Shown piece after piece: positions 11,070 through 24,075 of a stretch of 64,000 nt of DNA. The translations under genes and the position numbers were made by a program. The stretch lies in NCBI GenBank assembly GCA_902729315.2, contig LR746273.1, positions 4,255,001-4,319,000 of the forward strand, given 5' to 3'. The notes below the pieces were generated by a model. It was not told the DNA's origin. It saw only the letters and a list, made by a program, of their open reading frames with translations, and made no database searches. Each line of letters opens with the position of its first letter. The first letter of the stretch is position 1. This DNA is from Spirodela intermedia. Its lineage: Eukaryota; Streptophyta; Magnoliopsida; Alismatales; Araceae.

Positions 11070-11310
11070 CCTTGAATCCACAAGCCACAAAATTTACAAA
11101 TAATTCCCTTGAATTCACAAGATTTACTCTAATACCACGGCATAATTAGAGTTGCAGAAATGGTAGATTTGAGCCTTGAATATAGAGCTTTGGATCTTGA
11201 AACTACCTCATGAATTCACAAGATGTAGAATTCCCAACCCTTGAATCCACAAGGATTCAAATGTAGTCCCTTGAACTCACAAGGGAGAAAAGCTTGAATT
11301 CATAAACTAA
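11070..11310. repeat. Cluster of dispersed CCTTGAATYCACAAG motifs
   Basis: Variants of a 14-17 nt motif recur at about 11072, 11109, 11211, 11238 and 11270: CCTTGAATCCACAAG, CCTTGAATTCACAAG, ATGAATTCACAAG, CCTTGAATCCACAAGG and CCTTGAACTCACAAGG. The motif is a near-palindrome with CTTG/CAAG arms. Spacing is irregular, so this is not a simple tandem array. It probably belongs to an old transposable element, but I cannot name it. Confidence 0.6.
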
Positions 11311-11353
11311 GCCATTCAAAGAGAACAAAATTGTATTATTCAATATGTCCTTA

Positions 11354-11401
11354 GAGTTACAACTTGCTAGCCTTTTAAAAGGCTCAAATAGGTTGTAACT
11401 C
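11354..11401. repeat. 48 bp inverted repeat (nested hairpin)
   Basis: The outer arms are GAGTTACAAC (11354-11363) and GTTGTAACTC (11392-11401). Inside them is the perfect palindrome AGCCTTTTAAAAGGCT (11369-11384). It lies just downstream of the CCTTGAATYCACAAG cluster, so both may be parts of one old element. Confidence 0.75.
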
Positions 11402-12339
11402 CGAGAACATAAGATTTTTTATGAAAAAAATTGAAAAACCTAACAGCAAGATAGTTGCTAAAATAATAACTTTGGCACTATTCACTTGATTTATTTGGCT
11501 AATCTAATTTTAGAACTTTTAGGGTCTTCTCATCTTTGAAGACCATTCTTCAAGCTTTTTGAACATCTGGATCAATAGTTTTTGGGCCACTTGGGTCAAA
11601 ACAAATTGTCTTTCTCTTTTTTGGAAGTGGTGTCCTACATCAATGTTCAAATTAGGTTATCCAAGATATGAATCAACCTTTCACATAGAAGTCTAAGCTT
11701 GCTAGGTATCAATTATGTATGACATTATATAAATAAGGAAAGAGAAAATCACTAATAAGCCTAGAATCCAACAAGTAGTAAATAGGGATTCACCTATAGA
11801 ACAATGATGGAAGATTTTGTCCATAAATAATATACTTAGAAGTGTTTTAATTAATGAGTTACATGCTAAGGAATTTAAGCAAGTTTTAACCTATGAATCT
11901 ATCAAGAAAAAATATGGCATAAATTTTAGATGATTATTTAAAATAACTATGGTAGTCAATGAGTTTAAGATGTATCAATTGATTCAATAGTACAAGATAT
12001 TTTCTTTGAATGGGAATATACCATTTCAAAAAAATTAAAATTTTTACAAATATTTTGAATGTTATAAAAAAATCTAGGGATATCTTACCCTATAGTGACC
12101 ATAAGTCAATAAGATGTACCCTTGCCTCTAAGCACCACATAACAATAGAATAAAAGAAAATAGGAAACATTTCATGTCCTTGTTGCCTTGGTGGACTCAA
12201 AGTCACACCTATTAAATAGGCTAAGGATTTTAGGAAAATATCCTCAGATGACTTTTCAGATCCCTGTTGACTTATAAAATGGGCTTAGGAAAAGCAGATT
12301 GGTGTACTATAATTGATGTATCTGCTTCATTCTAAAAAT

Positions 12340-13600
12340 GATGAATGGAAAGCTACCAAACCAAACCTCTAATGGAACCCCTAGTATCTCCAACTATAGT
12401 TTTCTAGACTTACCAAGAAAAAAATGACAAATGGTTAATTATAGATAAATCAGAAATAAAATCGAATCATGCAACAATATATTCTTATGTCGAGTATACA
12501 ATCATCCATAGTATCCAAAGCCTTAAAGTGGAAAAATAACTGATCTATGATGTAGTGAATCCCTAGAAGAGCATTATCTAGTTGGCTAGTCTTTGGAACC
12601 TTACTAAAAGTGGATATTGCCTTCCCAGTTGAAGTAACATCTGCATCATGGTCTCAATTAGGAAGTGGTGTGAGTTCCTCGTTAAGTTACCAGGTCTTAT
12701 CTGCAGCAAGAGTATCCTCAGCCTTTAATAGAGAGGCTTTAACTTAGTATTCAATGCCATTCTTAGTCTTGAGCAACAAACTATCATCTAAGTAGCTTTG
12801 AATCTAGATCATTGGATTTTAAGTGCTTCTATTTATGTACATATCTCAACTTTTTTGGAGCAATAGACCTTCCCAAGACAATTGCGCCATTAGAACTTGC
12901 TATAGGATTGTCTTGCCATGTTTTTGCATTACCAAAGCTGTCCCCAAATAACTTTCCTTGCTACACATTTGTCAAAGCAGCTATTTCAGTAGCATGTAAA
13001 GCTGTAGTTCTAACCTCAGTACCAGCCAAGTCCTAAGCAACGGATCCAACAACACACCTGAAAAGGAAATTCAAACACCATATTAGCAATTAAATGATAC
13101 GAACTGGGTAAAAGGAAATTCCTCAAGCAGCCCTTAACACTCAACTCAAGTGAACTACGAGGATTACGTAAGGAAAAGTCATCTGGTACATAACTGCAAC
13201 TCCAAAATTATTATACTATGACCGAAAAAATAGATATAAGAAAGAATGTAATAATATTACCCTAATTATTTCCAAGAAACGATGATCATTATACTATGGA
13301 CCAGGAATGCACAGTGATCACGTGGTCAATAAATAAACCATTTTCATTGTTTTCTTCAAATACTGATGAGGATGTGCAAACAAAGGAATATCCATTGGTT
13401 TAGTAAATCGTATGTTAAAATAGTTCACAGATTTTCTCACCTATTTTGCATCAATTTTTATGTTCAACTTTGAAATCTATTTCATATGTTTCCGTTGTAT
13501 CATTGATTTAGGAAATGAATCATTGTTTGTTCTACATGATAAATAATGTGATGCATGTATTATAAACATTTCTTTTATATTTATTTTATATTCAGTAATA
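12340..13600 (-). pseudogene. BSL gene fragment (exons 11-13 region), degenerate
   Basis: This segment is colinear, in the same orientation, with 37940-39330, which holds BSL exons 13 to 11 and part of intron 10. Matches include the exon 13 piece near 12345 (atggaaagct.ccaaaccaaacct), the exon 12 piece at about 12545-12760, and the exon 11 piece at about 12785-13052 (ending in the equivalent of ACACACCTGAAAAGGAAATTC). Intron 10 sequence follows, with 'ctatggaccagga' and 'aataaaccattttcattgtt'. Exon reading frames contain stops, and the intron between exons 12 and 11 is mostly deleted. Introns are retained, so this is a genomic duplication and not a processed copy. No catalytic phosphatase or complete Kelch sequence is present. 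Confidence 0.85.
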
Positions 13601-15594
13601 AAATAAGTTTATATATCTAATGTAAAAATATTTTGTAGCTACTTCACAACTCCTTATTTATGCAGGGACTATAAATTTCTTAATCATATTTTTTATATTG
13701 TTTATAAGGCTCAGAATATTACCATTATTTCCACCTTTAGACTATGGGAGATGGGGTTACTTCTTGGTATTATTTTTTCACTAATTAGTACTATCTTAGA
13801 TCCATCAAGGTACCAGATTTTTTTAGACTTGAACATCAAACCAGATTATAGAGCAGGACTTCATAAAAGGTTCAAAATATTGGAATTCATTTCTCAACAA
13901 TTGTTTTTCTTGCATTTGAGTTCTGTTTATAATTCTATTTTCTACCTTAATTAATTCAATTTATATGGCTCATCCAAATTCGTTACATTAGTATTATATG
14001 ATAACTTTAATATTATGTAATATATTTTAAATAGACTACTTAAATAAAACTTCATATAGTAAATAATTATTTTTAATGTAGGAAAAATAGTTTTAATAAA
14101 ATAATTAAGTTAAGATAAATATCTAAAATTAGCAACATGTGTATTTTATTTTTATCATGTATCATTATGAGATATTAATTATCATTTAAATTCTAGTATT
14201 TATAGCTCATATGAATGATACTTATCTAATAACTTTTGTATATAAAAAGGTATTACAAAGTACTTGTTTGATTCTACTTCTATTTATTTTATTCTAATAC
14301 TTTATACTTTCCCAGATTTTATGCTAGAATCATTACATTACGAAAATTTTCTTCCATAGAAATTTTAAAGTAGTTGAATTCTTTTTTGAAATCAATTAAG
14401 ATTCATTAGGAGTTAGACAATGATGCTCGAGCATGTAGTTTTTTCAAGTGTAAATTTGTTTTCTATTATTATTTATGGACTGATCACGAGTTGAAGCATG
14501 GCTAGAAAAATATGTATTTTGAGCCTATACTATTTCTTTTTAATATTATCTTGTCACAATTTCTGATTTATTTAATAATTACAAGTTAAAAGGAAATACT
14601 TTCTCAATTTTTGTTATTGTTATTTCGGTGGCTGAAGCAGCTATTGTTCTAGCCATAGTCTTGTTGATCTATCATACGAGAATGAACATGTATGAATTAA
14701 TAAAATTTTCTGAATAAAATAGTCTAATCTTACAATGATATAATACAACTAATTTGTAATCAATCGTTGTCTACATAGACACTAATTCTATACATTCATA
14801 ATACTAATTCTAGAACTTATTATACAAATATAATTTATACATTCATAAATTAAATAAAATTATAATACATGCCATATACTAGTTATAGACACCAAGATAA
14901 TAAATAAAATAAAGCTTCTAATATATATATTTACCATATATTTCTAAGTTTATATAAATCTCGTGTATCTTCATACATGTGTAATATGTCTAATACTGTG
15001 TATATTGTGTGTAATTTGATAAATTATAATGGAAAATTTAGTTAAATAAACATAGCATGATAAAATAAACAATATATTAGTATAATAATATAAAAAAATA
15101 AATACAATTAAATTAATATAAGATATAATAATAAGATTCAAATTCGTTCAAAAAAGTCTCACTAACATTATTTTATTAAATGTTACACTTATATTGGGAA
15201 TTTTTTTATAGTTTTTTATTAGGATGTAACACTAGTGTTAGGATGTTACACTAGTATTAGGATGTAACAAGAAATTTTTTTATTATTATGTTAGCTGAAA
15301 CAGAGACAAAAGGCTGCTGGCCTTTCTCTCATGAATAAATCTAGCGCTATCTGGGTTATTCAAATTTAGAGTTTACAGATCCAATGTCACATTCAGAAAA
15401 AAAATGATGATACTACATGCGGTTTTTTTTTTATTGATACATTGGTTTCTGTCAATAAAATGGTATCAAATGATTCAAGTGGATTTTTTTTTCTAATGTA
15501 TCAGCAACCTAGGCCTAAATTCCATGTTGTCTCATACCATAAATAAACAAAGACACTAAAAAACAATGTTGCATTGTTGTGGCAAGTAAAATAA
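13601..15594. mobile_element. About 2 kb AT-rich insertion in the BSL fragment
   Basis: Homology to BSL intron 10 stops near 13600 (TTTATATTCAG) and resumes near 15600 (TCGGATATGAGCATGTTATTCATC), while the two flanks are adjacent at about 39285-39345 in the functional gene. The insert is very AT-rich and encodes nothing recognisable. The boundaries are blurred and I could not identify target-site duplications or terminal repeats, so its class is unknown. Confidence 0.55.
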
Positions 15595-15960
15595 TATTAG
15601 TCTGCACATTTCGGATATGAGCATGTTATTCATCAATTATTTAATCAATAGTTTATCTTTTAACAAATGATTTAACTACATTTAACATTATTTCTCACTT
15701 TATTGCTATGGCAATAAGGCAGTGGATCACTGCTTAGATGACTTTAGTTCATTTAAGAACAATATATTTATATTGCTGATGCTTTTGAATCCGCGATTGA
15801 CATATCTTCATTTTTAATTTATTATGTGCGTGCATTAAAATTGATTTAATACTTACTTCAATCAGTATAATAGAGGAATATTAATATTTCTAGAAGACAA
15901 TGAATCTAATAATGTGTTTTATCAGATTCAAAAGAAACAATCAAAACTAAACTAGAAAAT
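15595..15960. repeat. BSL intron 10 duplicate, distal part
   Basis: This part is colinear with 39335-39720. Shared landmarks are 'ttattcatcaattatttaatca', 'atggcaataagg.ggtggatcac' (with variants), 'gactttagtt.atttaagaac' and 'taatgtgttttatcagattcaaaagaaacaatc'. It marks the right-hand end of detectable homology to BSL. Confidence 0.8.
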
Positions 15961-16020
15961 TAAAATTGAAAGAAAATAAGATTATAATAAAGTAAACTAA
16001 AAGTGAAAGTCAAAATGGTA

Positions 16021-17278
16021 CTTTACTAGAATAGATTCAACCTGTCGTTTCTATATTCCTCAATTAAGAATGACATCCAGGGACTAATAGTATATTCCCG
16101 ACTTATAGGGAGAACCTCCGTCCCTCACAAGAGGTTAATCTCCATTTATAAGAGTGTCGGGGTGATGCTCACTGGTTCCCCTGTTAATGTAACTACCTCC
16201 TGAATCATCTACCATGCGGAGACGCAACTCTTCAATGTTATAGTTGCTGCTCACTATGTGTCCACATCTCCTATTTTGTGTTGTATCATGTTGCCTATGT
16301 TGCGCACTACGAGTCACACCACATCATATAGTGCCGTGCGCCCCCAATCACCCAACACGTGCTACACTATATCAGTGTCATGCCACTTCCTGCCAGCATT
16401 GGGTCTCATTTAAGCTTCATATGGTGCTCACTTAAGCTTTGTCTTGTAGTGTTGCCCATGTAGTGTGCTGCACCGGCTCCATGCACCTTAGAGTTGTCAC
16501 ACTACATCTTACGTAACTTTTTGAAGCTGGTGTCTGCCAATGAGAATGAATAACCTCCTTAATTTCATTGTTGTAGATTCAGCCAGATTCCGTTATCCTA
16601 GTGAAAGTGAAGAAACCTTCAGCAAGTTGCCCGCTTCGAAGCTAGCAAACCGCGTCGGAGCGTCTCGAGAAAACCTGGGCCATCGACCCCACCATATTCC
16701 CAGTCTTCCTTCCGTCCGACCAAATCACTGGCCCGTGTTGTTCACGTCTTCCCACCGGCTTCGCCTATAGACCGCTACACTCTTGCCCAGAGGAACCCCC
16801 GCACCGCATCGTCCGTCTGCAGGCCTATATTAGGCCCTTGTGTCTGCAAGGCATCCGCCCCTGATTTGGGTACCACATCGGTCCTTCGACCAGCATCAGA
16901 TGGCAAGTTGAATGGGGGACCTCTGTTTGGGGACCGCGGCGGCACGTCGTGTTGGACGAAGAGGAAGCCCCTTCTAGGAGGACTACGGGCCTCAACACGA
17001 ATGGATCCACAACATTGAGATCGAGGGTAGTGTGCAAAAACTCGATAACGTGCTGGCTCCGAATTTGTGTCTAATTTGAGAAATTTATATTCTGATAAAC
17101 GTGTGCGCGTGCTCTGTTTCCCTTTGGTGTTTTACTCTGCAATTGATGAATGCTTTCGTTATGTTCCTTGCAAATTTATCTCTGCTGTGGCTAGAAACTG
17201 GCGTTGTTTTCTTATTTTCGAACCCTGTTCGTAAATTACAGCTCAAACTTCGGAGGAACTGAGAGATGTTGTGTTAGG
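16021..17278. promoter_or_regulatory. Duplication junction and region upstream of gene X
   Basis: Homology to BSL ends just before this stretch. Up to about 17.0 kb it has moderate GC content and many short open frames without family motifs. The last 250 bases are T-rich and resemble a plant 5' untranslated or first-intron region before the gene X start codon. I see no clear TATA box and nothing else to annotate. Confidence 0.35.
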
Positions 17279-20200
17279 ATGGAGGCCAGAGGAAAGCGGC
17301 AGTTGCCTTTGTGGATGCTGAAGGGAGGTGATCATGAAGGACCTGGACATGAGGACAATCGAGTGTCATTGCAGCACCAACAGAAGTTTAGAACAATTGC
17401 CAAAGAGTCTGGAGAAGAGCTTATCAGTAAGAAGGCAAATTTTTCAGACGAAGCTCCAGGCCCTGAGAAAAGGAAAAGGAAAAGAGCCGCAACATCAAGT
17501 CTCTTAGATGTCAAACCTAGCATTACTAGCTTCAGAAAGGCTGGTGTAGTCAGGAAGAAATCTTCAGAAAGAAAAACCGTGGTAAATACAAGTACACTAT
17601 GCATGAAGTCTAGCCATGGAAAAGTTAAACAGGGTAGAGCTGTGTCTGATGAGACTGATGGTGATGTGGAACTTACAGTGGATGATCTAATAATCATTGC
17701 TGAAGAGGTATGCTTTTTCATTACTGAACATAGAGAAATGCTGGATTATTAGTGTAATACCTTTAGCATGGGTTCACCCCTTGACAATTTTATGTTAGTT
17801 TTGTGTCACGTAGACTAGGTCCTGCCTGGTCATATTTAAGCAAGGTCTTGTCTATGTCAGAAGGTTATTCATTATTTAGTTAAAATATATATTTTGACTA
17901 TAATGTAGTATAAAATAAAAAAAGTAACAAAAAGCTCAGTCTACCTGATACCATAAGAGCAAGGTAAACACAGAAGCCAGTCAGTCCATTGAGCTTTTAT
18001 CCTCATCTATGCAGGTCACTGAGAAGCAAGTGAAGGGATTAGACTAAAATGTCTCTTCTATCCTTACTGGTCATCCACTGCTTGTCATGAAGATTAGTCC
18101 CTACACCCATTCCTTTTGACGAAGGACACAAGTATTCTTTGATCCTGCCGCAAAATCTGTGAGCTTAGGTTGGAACTTCTTTCTTCCAAATGGAAGGTGA
18201 TTCAGCAGTCAAGATTAATAGGCTTTGAACAATTTCGCCAACTTCTTAGCCTCTAGGTTCAGTGCTATTTTTACGTTTGAATGCAATGGTTTAACGTTAT
18301 TTCTCTATCTGAAGTTATATACTGTCCACGATCCATTTGCAGATATGGATGTGCCATTGTGGCAAACGATCCCCATTTCATACCGGGATATCTAAAGTTT
18401 TGTGGCCTGCAGAGCCTCTTCCTATGCTTAAAGCATGCCCTATGCCCTTCTCCTTGTGGCCCTTTCATCCAGTTCATATCTTTGAAAAGAACTAGTCTCC
18501 AGGATATTGTACTCCCTTCCTAAGGACAACTTTTCTCTTCTCATTCTAGTTCGCTCTCATTCATATATCCATATAATTGACTACTCGTATAGTAACCTTA
18601 AATATGTGGAGTATGATGATTTCCCACGTTCAATCCCTTTCCTCTGCTATAGTTTAGTTGAAGTCCTATTTTCCTGTGTCGATGGTATATAATAGATGAG
18701 TCAATGATGAAAGTTGTTACTAGAATAGCAAAAAGGAGTTGGACATCTATCTGATTTCGTGCTGCTTTCTTTATTCAATGCATGTTGCAAAATCCATCAC
18801 CAAGTGAAAGATAGTCTTTGAAGGTTAAAGGTCACCTATGAGACACTTCATCATAAGCCATATATACTAGTAGGTGGTGGTGAATTTAAATTTTGTAATC
18901 AGATTTGACGGAGTAGGCTGAAATTGTGTAAACTGAATACTATTTTACTCATGATTACAATGAGATTGGACTAGTTAGGTGATGAATTATGTTTGGATTG
19001 CAATTTCTCTGTTCTCAATGTTGAACCAGGTGCTTAGGTTGATAAATATGGGGGTTTGAGATAGTGTATCTTCATATCTCTCACTTCCTATCTTCATATC
19101 TATCCCTTGTTTGATGTTTAATTGAAGAATTTCAGGTAGGTTGAAAAGAAGTATCCCTTGTCTGTCCTCTAATTTTTGATGATACAGTTTTGTTTAAAAG
19201 AACTGTTATTGAGAGAAATAAGACCATAAAATGGTTATTGATGTTGCTGGAAATGGTGCTAAGACTGCACTGTGGAGTTGGAAAATTGGGAATAATGAGA
19301 AGAGAGGGACAGACAGATGGATGTCAGACACACAGGAAAGCCAGAAAGGCCAGGGCTTACGAAAAGGTAAGTGTTTGGGCAGAAGCAGAGGGGAGACAAG
19401 ATGCGTGGGAAGACCATGGTATTTAATGTGAATAATGACTCCCAGTAAAAGCTAAATGTTGCGATCCTTTAATGTGGTTAGGTTGGGTACCAATGCTATG
19501 GATGCCAAGATTTTAATGTTGGTTACAGAAGTAAGGCCGGAAGATATTTTTTTCAGAAAATAAGAAAATCTGAGAGACCCCAAAAGGAGGGTTAGTTATC
19601 AGGAGAAGCAACATCTGCAGAAAACCTTGTAGATCCCATGGGACTCCAGAGTAGAGCGAAAATATTACCACTGGTGCAAAGTTTGGTAATGAGTTTCATA
19701 TACCTGCAAAGCCAAACGTGGGTTCTGTTTGAAAATATTTTTATGAAAGATTCAGAAGAAAATGCGGATGTAGTGTCTCAAATGACTGCAGGATAGATCC
19801 AACTCTGGTTCATACTCTAAATCATTGGTGCAGTCTAAGATTTGAACAAAAAACTCCTTTATCTTTGGAGGTGCTTTTTTTTCATTTGTTATAGCTCCTA
19901 ATAGTATTTTTTGATTAATAGAAACAATAAAAATTTAGAGGGGGCACTTGGATTGCTGAAAATATTCTTTCTACGAAAACTTCAAGAAATCTGTAATCTG
20001 TCGTAGGACCAACAACTATATCTGAGAAAGTGACAGTAGTAGACTAAATGGTAAATGGGGGGCAATTGGATTATTGAAAGTATTCCTGTTATAAAACATT
20101 AAGAAATCTTTAATCTGTCATGGAACCAGAATAATGATATCCATGAAAGTTGCAGTAGTCAGCTAAATTGTAAATGCAATATACAAGTTATTAGGAATTT

Positions 20201-23200
20201 TTCCAAATGGAGTAATTTTGAATACACTGAGCTCTTTCCGTAGACTCCAAATCTCCAAATCTTTCGGTAGACTCCAAATCTTCATATACTTAACTCTTGC
20301 AAAAGAAGATAATTAATCATCTCTTTGGAGACTATTTGGGATGTCTTTGGAGACTAAGATTTTTTACGTTTAAGTTATCCACTGTAGATTGGCATTCTAC
20401 ATACCTAGTAGCCTCTGATCATAGTTGGTGGAAGATTCTCCTACCAGCTTTCTTCTTGGCTTTATTTGTAGGAAATAAATAGCATGAAGGCCGAATTAAT
20501 TTATGAAAAATGCAATAAACAATAAACACAGGTATGTGGGAAACCGGTTGATGCCTGCTAACGGTGACCTAGAGTCCGAATCAGTTTTTACTTGTTTACT
20601 CTCAATTATCTACCATCTTATTAGATGACCACAAGAAATTTGTGACTTTTTGTTGTGCTATTTCAGTTTCTTTTTTCTCTCTCTCCTTTTTGCTACTTTA
20701 GTTCGATTTATCTTAAATTTTCTTTTAAGTATAATATTGGCAGAAATATCCTTGAAAAAGAAACCAAAATATCATATGCTCTGTTACATTTAATGAGGTG
20801 GTTTGGTGAACAATCCTGGCTGTTCATTCAACATGTAGTAAACATCTATCAGGAGAGTAGTTTGTTGGTAACGATGTCCATAAGTCCATCATGAATTTCC
20901 ATCATATTTCGGATCTCTCTAGGCTTTCTGCGGAATTTAGGATTGCATTAACTATGTTGGCCATCGTGGCAAAATGGACTAGGACGCAGCCTCAGGGATA
21001 TTTTCCATCGTATTAGACTTCAAAATTTAAAGTCCTGGAAGTTTTGAAAGAAGTGAATTCTAAGTTGAAGGATCTTCTTGCTCTGAACCCAGAAAAGGCA
21101 CAAGTAGGCCACTGGAATTTAAGCTCACCATTTTGTGGACTGTTTTGTCAAAAGTCACATAAATGTTGACTGTAATATGAGAGTGACCCTTAATATATGT
21201 ATATATTCATGCGATATATGCCAATGAAAGATAGATTTGGTTATTAACGTATTCTTTTAATGGTTTCTGGTGTTGTGGGGGATGTGCTTTAACGAAATGG
21301 AACTAGAATAGATGGATGCGCGCATCTCCTTTTCCAATTCTTAGGACCTGATTTATGGGAAAACTTTGACATGATTTTATAGGTGTCTACATAGGGATAT
21401 GCCTTATGTCGTTCACTCCTCGTCTTAGTAACCAAAATGCTTTGAAAAATGTGCAAACGAGAGGAGGGCCAAGTTGAATGGGGTTTTGCTATAGCCAAAA
21501 AGTACACTGATAAGACCCTTTTGATATTTTGGCAATGTCGTGTGGTCTTCATCTATGGAGGTCTTTGTTTCTCGTCAGTAGGAAAATGATAATGCTTCAG
21601 AATTAGGTGAAATGCGAAAAAGCGAACTTCTGGCCTTGAATGGGGATAGAAAAGTAGTATTTGAGGTGAGAAATGTCTTCTTTTCTGTGAATAGGATTGT
21701 CACTCGCCAGTGTTACATATCAAGGATGATCTTGCATTTGTTGCGGAAGGACATAGACACAAGGATAGTGAGTTGTTGTTGGGTTTTAGGCATTGACCTT
21801 TGGTATGTTGGACTAGGACAACTATGTCATTGCCATGTGGATAAATCGATTTCTATGAACATCGATGATAAACCAATACGTGGGCATGACCTTCTTAAGA
21901 TTATTTGAATATTAATTTTATGAATTGAAAACCAACAATAATGATATTAATAACAAATGATTAATGTAGAGACTAGATTTTTTAAATGAGAATTTGAAAA
22001 AACAAGTAACGTTCTGGGAAACTATATTGATTTCATTCTTTTAAATTACGCTTTCTTATGTTATTATAGTTTTGAGGTATATGACCATGATGGTACAATA
22101 TTAAGTTAAACTTGTTGGAGTTGAGGATCTCCCTGTGTTAAATTTGCCTACTACTGCTGCAAATGTTAGTCAGATTCCTCAATCCCACACTAGGTGAAAA
22201 ATGTTCTTATTCATTTTAAAATGATTTAAGTCCCATGTAGCACATCAGATTGTGCAAGTTCCATTTCCTCTTAATGTACAGGTAAAATGTTGCGAACTTT
22301 GCGCAATTATTCCTTCCTCCCTTCAATTTATTATGGCAGCCATTAGGTAGAACTCTCCAAGGACTGTGGAGAAGATCAAGAGATTGGTAGTGGAACTCGG
22401 AATAAAGATATGTAAATCGTATAAACAGTGGAGTTACGATATCCCTCCACCTATTTATGGCATCAGGAACTTTCACTTTACGACTGATCACTGAGTGACA
22501 ATACCTATGTTCAGAAATGCTGTATGGTCAAAAAGCAGTTTTCACCTCGTACATCAATTAAAATGTCAACCACCACGTAGGGGTCTGTACTTATTGCAAG
22601 ATGACGATGCACCTAAAAGTTCTCCATTTCATGAAGTAAATACTCTATCTTCTGATCAAAGAGTAAAAGGTACTTTTATTCAATACGCAACAAATTGCTT
22701 GCGACACAACATTTTTCTAGGAATATGGTGGTCATTACGTGGTCAATTTCCATGTGAACTGGACATGAACTGTTTGTGAGTTAAGACAATGATCTCTTGG
22801 TGTGTAGGCAGGTTAGATGATAAGCCGTTAAATGCATTGTAAGCAGTGTTAAAGTGATGATCAAATTTGTCTCTGTCAAGCAAGCTGCCAGAATTCCTTT
22901 TCCTGAGTACTTCACACTTTTCACAGTTTGGAAAACTCGTGGCATTCCCCATTCTCATGTAAGGGAGCTTTTTCGCAAAGTCCTCATGCTATGCTTTGTT
23001 AATGTATTGGATCCTTACTATTTGATTGCAGTTTGTCAATTGTGGCAAGGGAGGGGAACATTCACCTACAGCTAAACATTCGCTCAGTTCTGGTTCAGGC
23101 GCGGATATGGTGGAGGGTCCCTTTGACATAGCTCAAACAGCTGATGCAGCTAAAGATATGCTGGATGTTTTTCTTGGCCCTCTGCTCAGGAAGCCAGTAG

Positions 23201-23352
23201 AAGCAAGGATACCTGAAATCACTCAAGATGCCACAACTGTTGGAGGCGGGTGCAGTGTGTTGCATGGGAACAGCATTCTTGAGGATGAGGAGGTGCGCAT
23301 TTTGAAGAGGAAGAGTAGCCTCAGAGACAAGGTGGCTCTTTATCTTGACTGA
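17279..23352 (+). CDS. Gene X: plant-specific protein of unknown function, 249 aa, two exons
   Basis: Exon 1 is 17279-17707 and exon 2 is 23032-23352, both phase 0, separated by a GT..AG intron of 5.3 kb. Joined, they encode 249 aa. The N-terminus is MEARGKRQLPLWML, followed by a basic stretch with a nuclear-localisation-like PEKRKRKRAA at about residue 61 and a Ser/Lys-rich middle. The two exons meet in the acidic motif ELTVDDLIIIAEEFVN, which reads naturally across the splice. Exon 2 adds AADMLDVFLGP-type and C-terminal KSSLRDKVALYLD segments. I associate this architecture with an unnamed plant-specific nuclear protein, from memory and without a reliable name. The start was chosen because MEARGKRQLPLWM looks like a conserved family N-terminus; an upstream in-frame ATG exists at 17204. 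An additional small exon inside the long intron cannot be excluded. A dead copy of exon 2 lies at 2.7 kb. Confidence 0.6.
19938..20176. repeat. Tandem duplication of about 120 bp inside the gene X intron
   Basis: Copies at 19938-20056 and 20057-20176 share GGGGGCA-TTGGATT.TTGAAA, TATTC, AAGAAATCT.TAATCTGTC, GAAAGT.GCAGTAGT and CTAAAT.GTAAATG. They differ by scattered substitutions, so the duplication is not recent. Confidence 0.75.
22715..23340 (+). repeat. Segmental duplication block 1, copy B
   Basis: Counterpart of 2360-3117, containing the intact last exon of gene X and about 300 bp of the preceding intron. It shows the empty site (single ACAAGGTGGCT near 23.33 kb) of the 1.6 kb insertion found in copy A. 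Confidence 0.85.
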
Positions 23353-24075
23353 TTCTACAACTTGCAGTGCTATGTAACTAGCTTTTCCAAAGACCGTCTG
23401 ATTTTTGGGGTGAGACCACCATGAGGGTGAAGATACTGCTGTGCAATTGCCTGTGATGATGACCGTAAGGGCTCCAATTAGTCATGCCGTGCATGTCTAG
23501 CGGCTAAGATGGCGTGCATACCATCATTCTGAAGCCCAATTTCTACGTGGTTGCTTTTGGGTTTGTTTCCTAAGGAAGAATACTTAACATCGGCAGCGGA
23601 TGACCTCCAGCCCTTTTAATTTGATATATGGGCATCTGTACACAGTCAAACTGATTGTCATAGATATGGGGATGAGCTTGCTGTTATCCTCTGGCTGATG
23701 AGTCATCCTCCCCATGTACTTGTCTTTGAGCAAAATCAGACCAAGTTGAGGTAATCTGTGACACCCCAGAAGGTGAACAGAAGTATCCCCTCTCAAGTTA
23801 TCCATATTCAACACTCACTGGGCATTGCAATCGAGAATGGAACGACATTAGTGTCATTGGTCCATTCTTATTGATAACGGACGAGAGAGAAAATGGCTAT
23901 TCTTTGGGTTCTCTGCGGCCTCCTTCCAAGAAGGCTTGAAAGAGTGCACAGAGCGGCTCCAGGAATGTAAGGTATCGTGTCAGTAAGGGTCTCAGAGCAG
24001 CGTAGTCTGCCTATTATTGTTGACCTCAGATTAGCGTATGCAACTCTAGGAAAGAGGCACGTTAACCTCAGAAAC
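23331..24075. repeat. Segmental duplication block 2, copy B
   Basis: Counterpart of 4721-5425, starting in the gene X stop-codon region and continuing into its 3' flank. Here it follows gene X directly, whereas in copy A it is displaced by 1.6 kb. Confidence 0.85.

Larger units (their letters stand above)
8777..12340. other. AT-rich intergenic DNA between SBH and the BSL fragment
   Basis: The SBH 3' untranslated region presumably occupies the first few hundred bases. The rest is AT-rich repeat-like DNA. The frame at 8823-9320 (165 codons) has no recognisable domain. A TA-rich microsatellite, a cluster of CCTTGAATYCACAAG motifs and a hairpin are listed separately. Confidence 0.5.
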
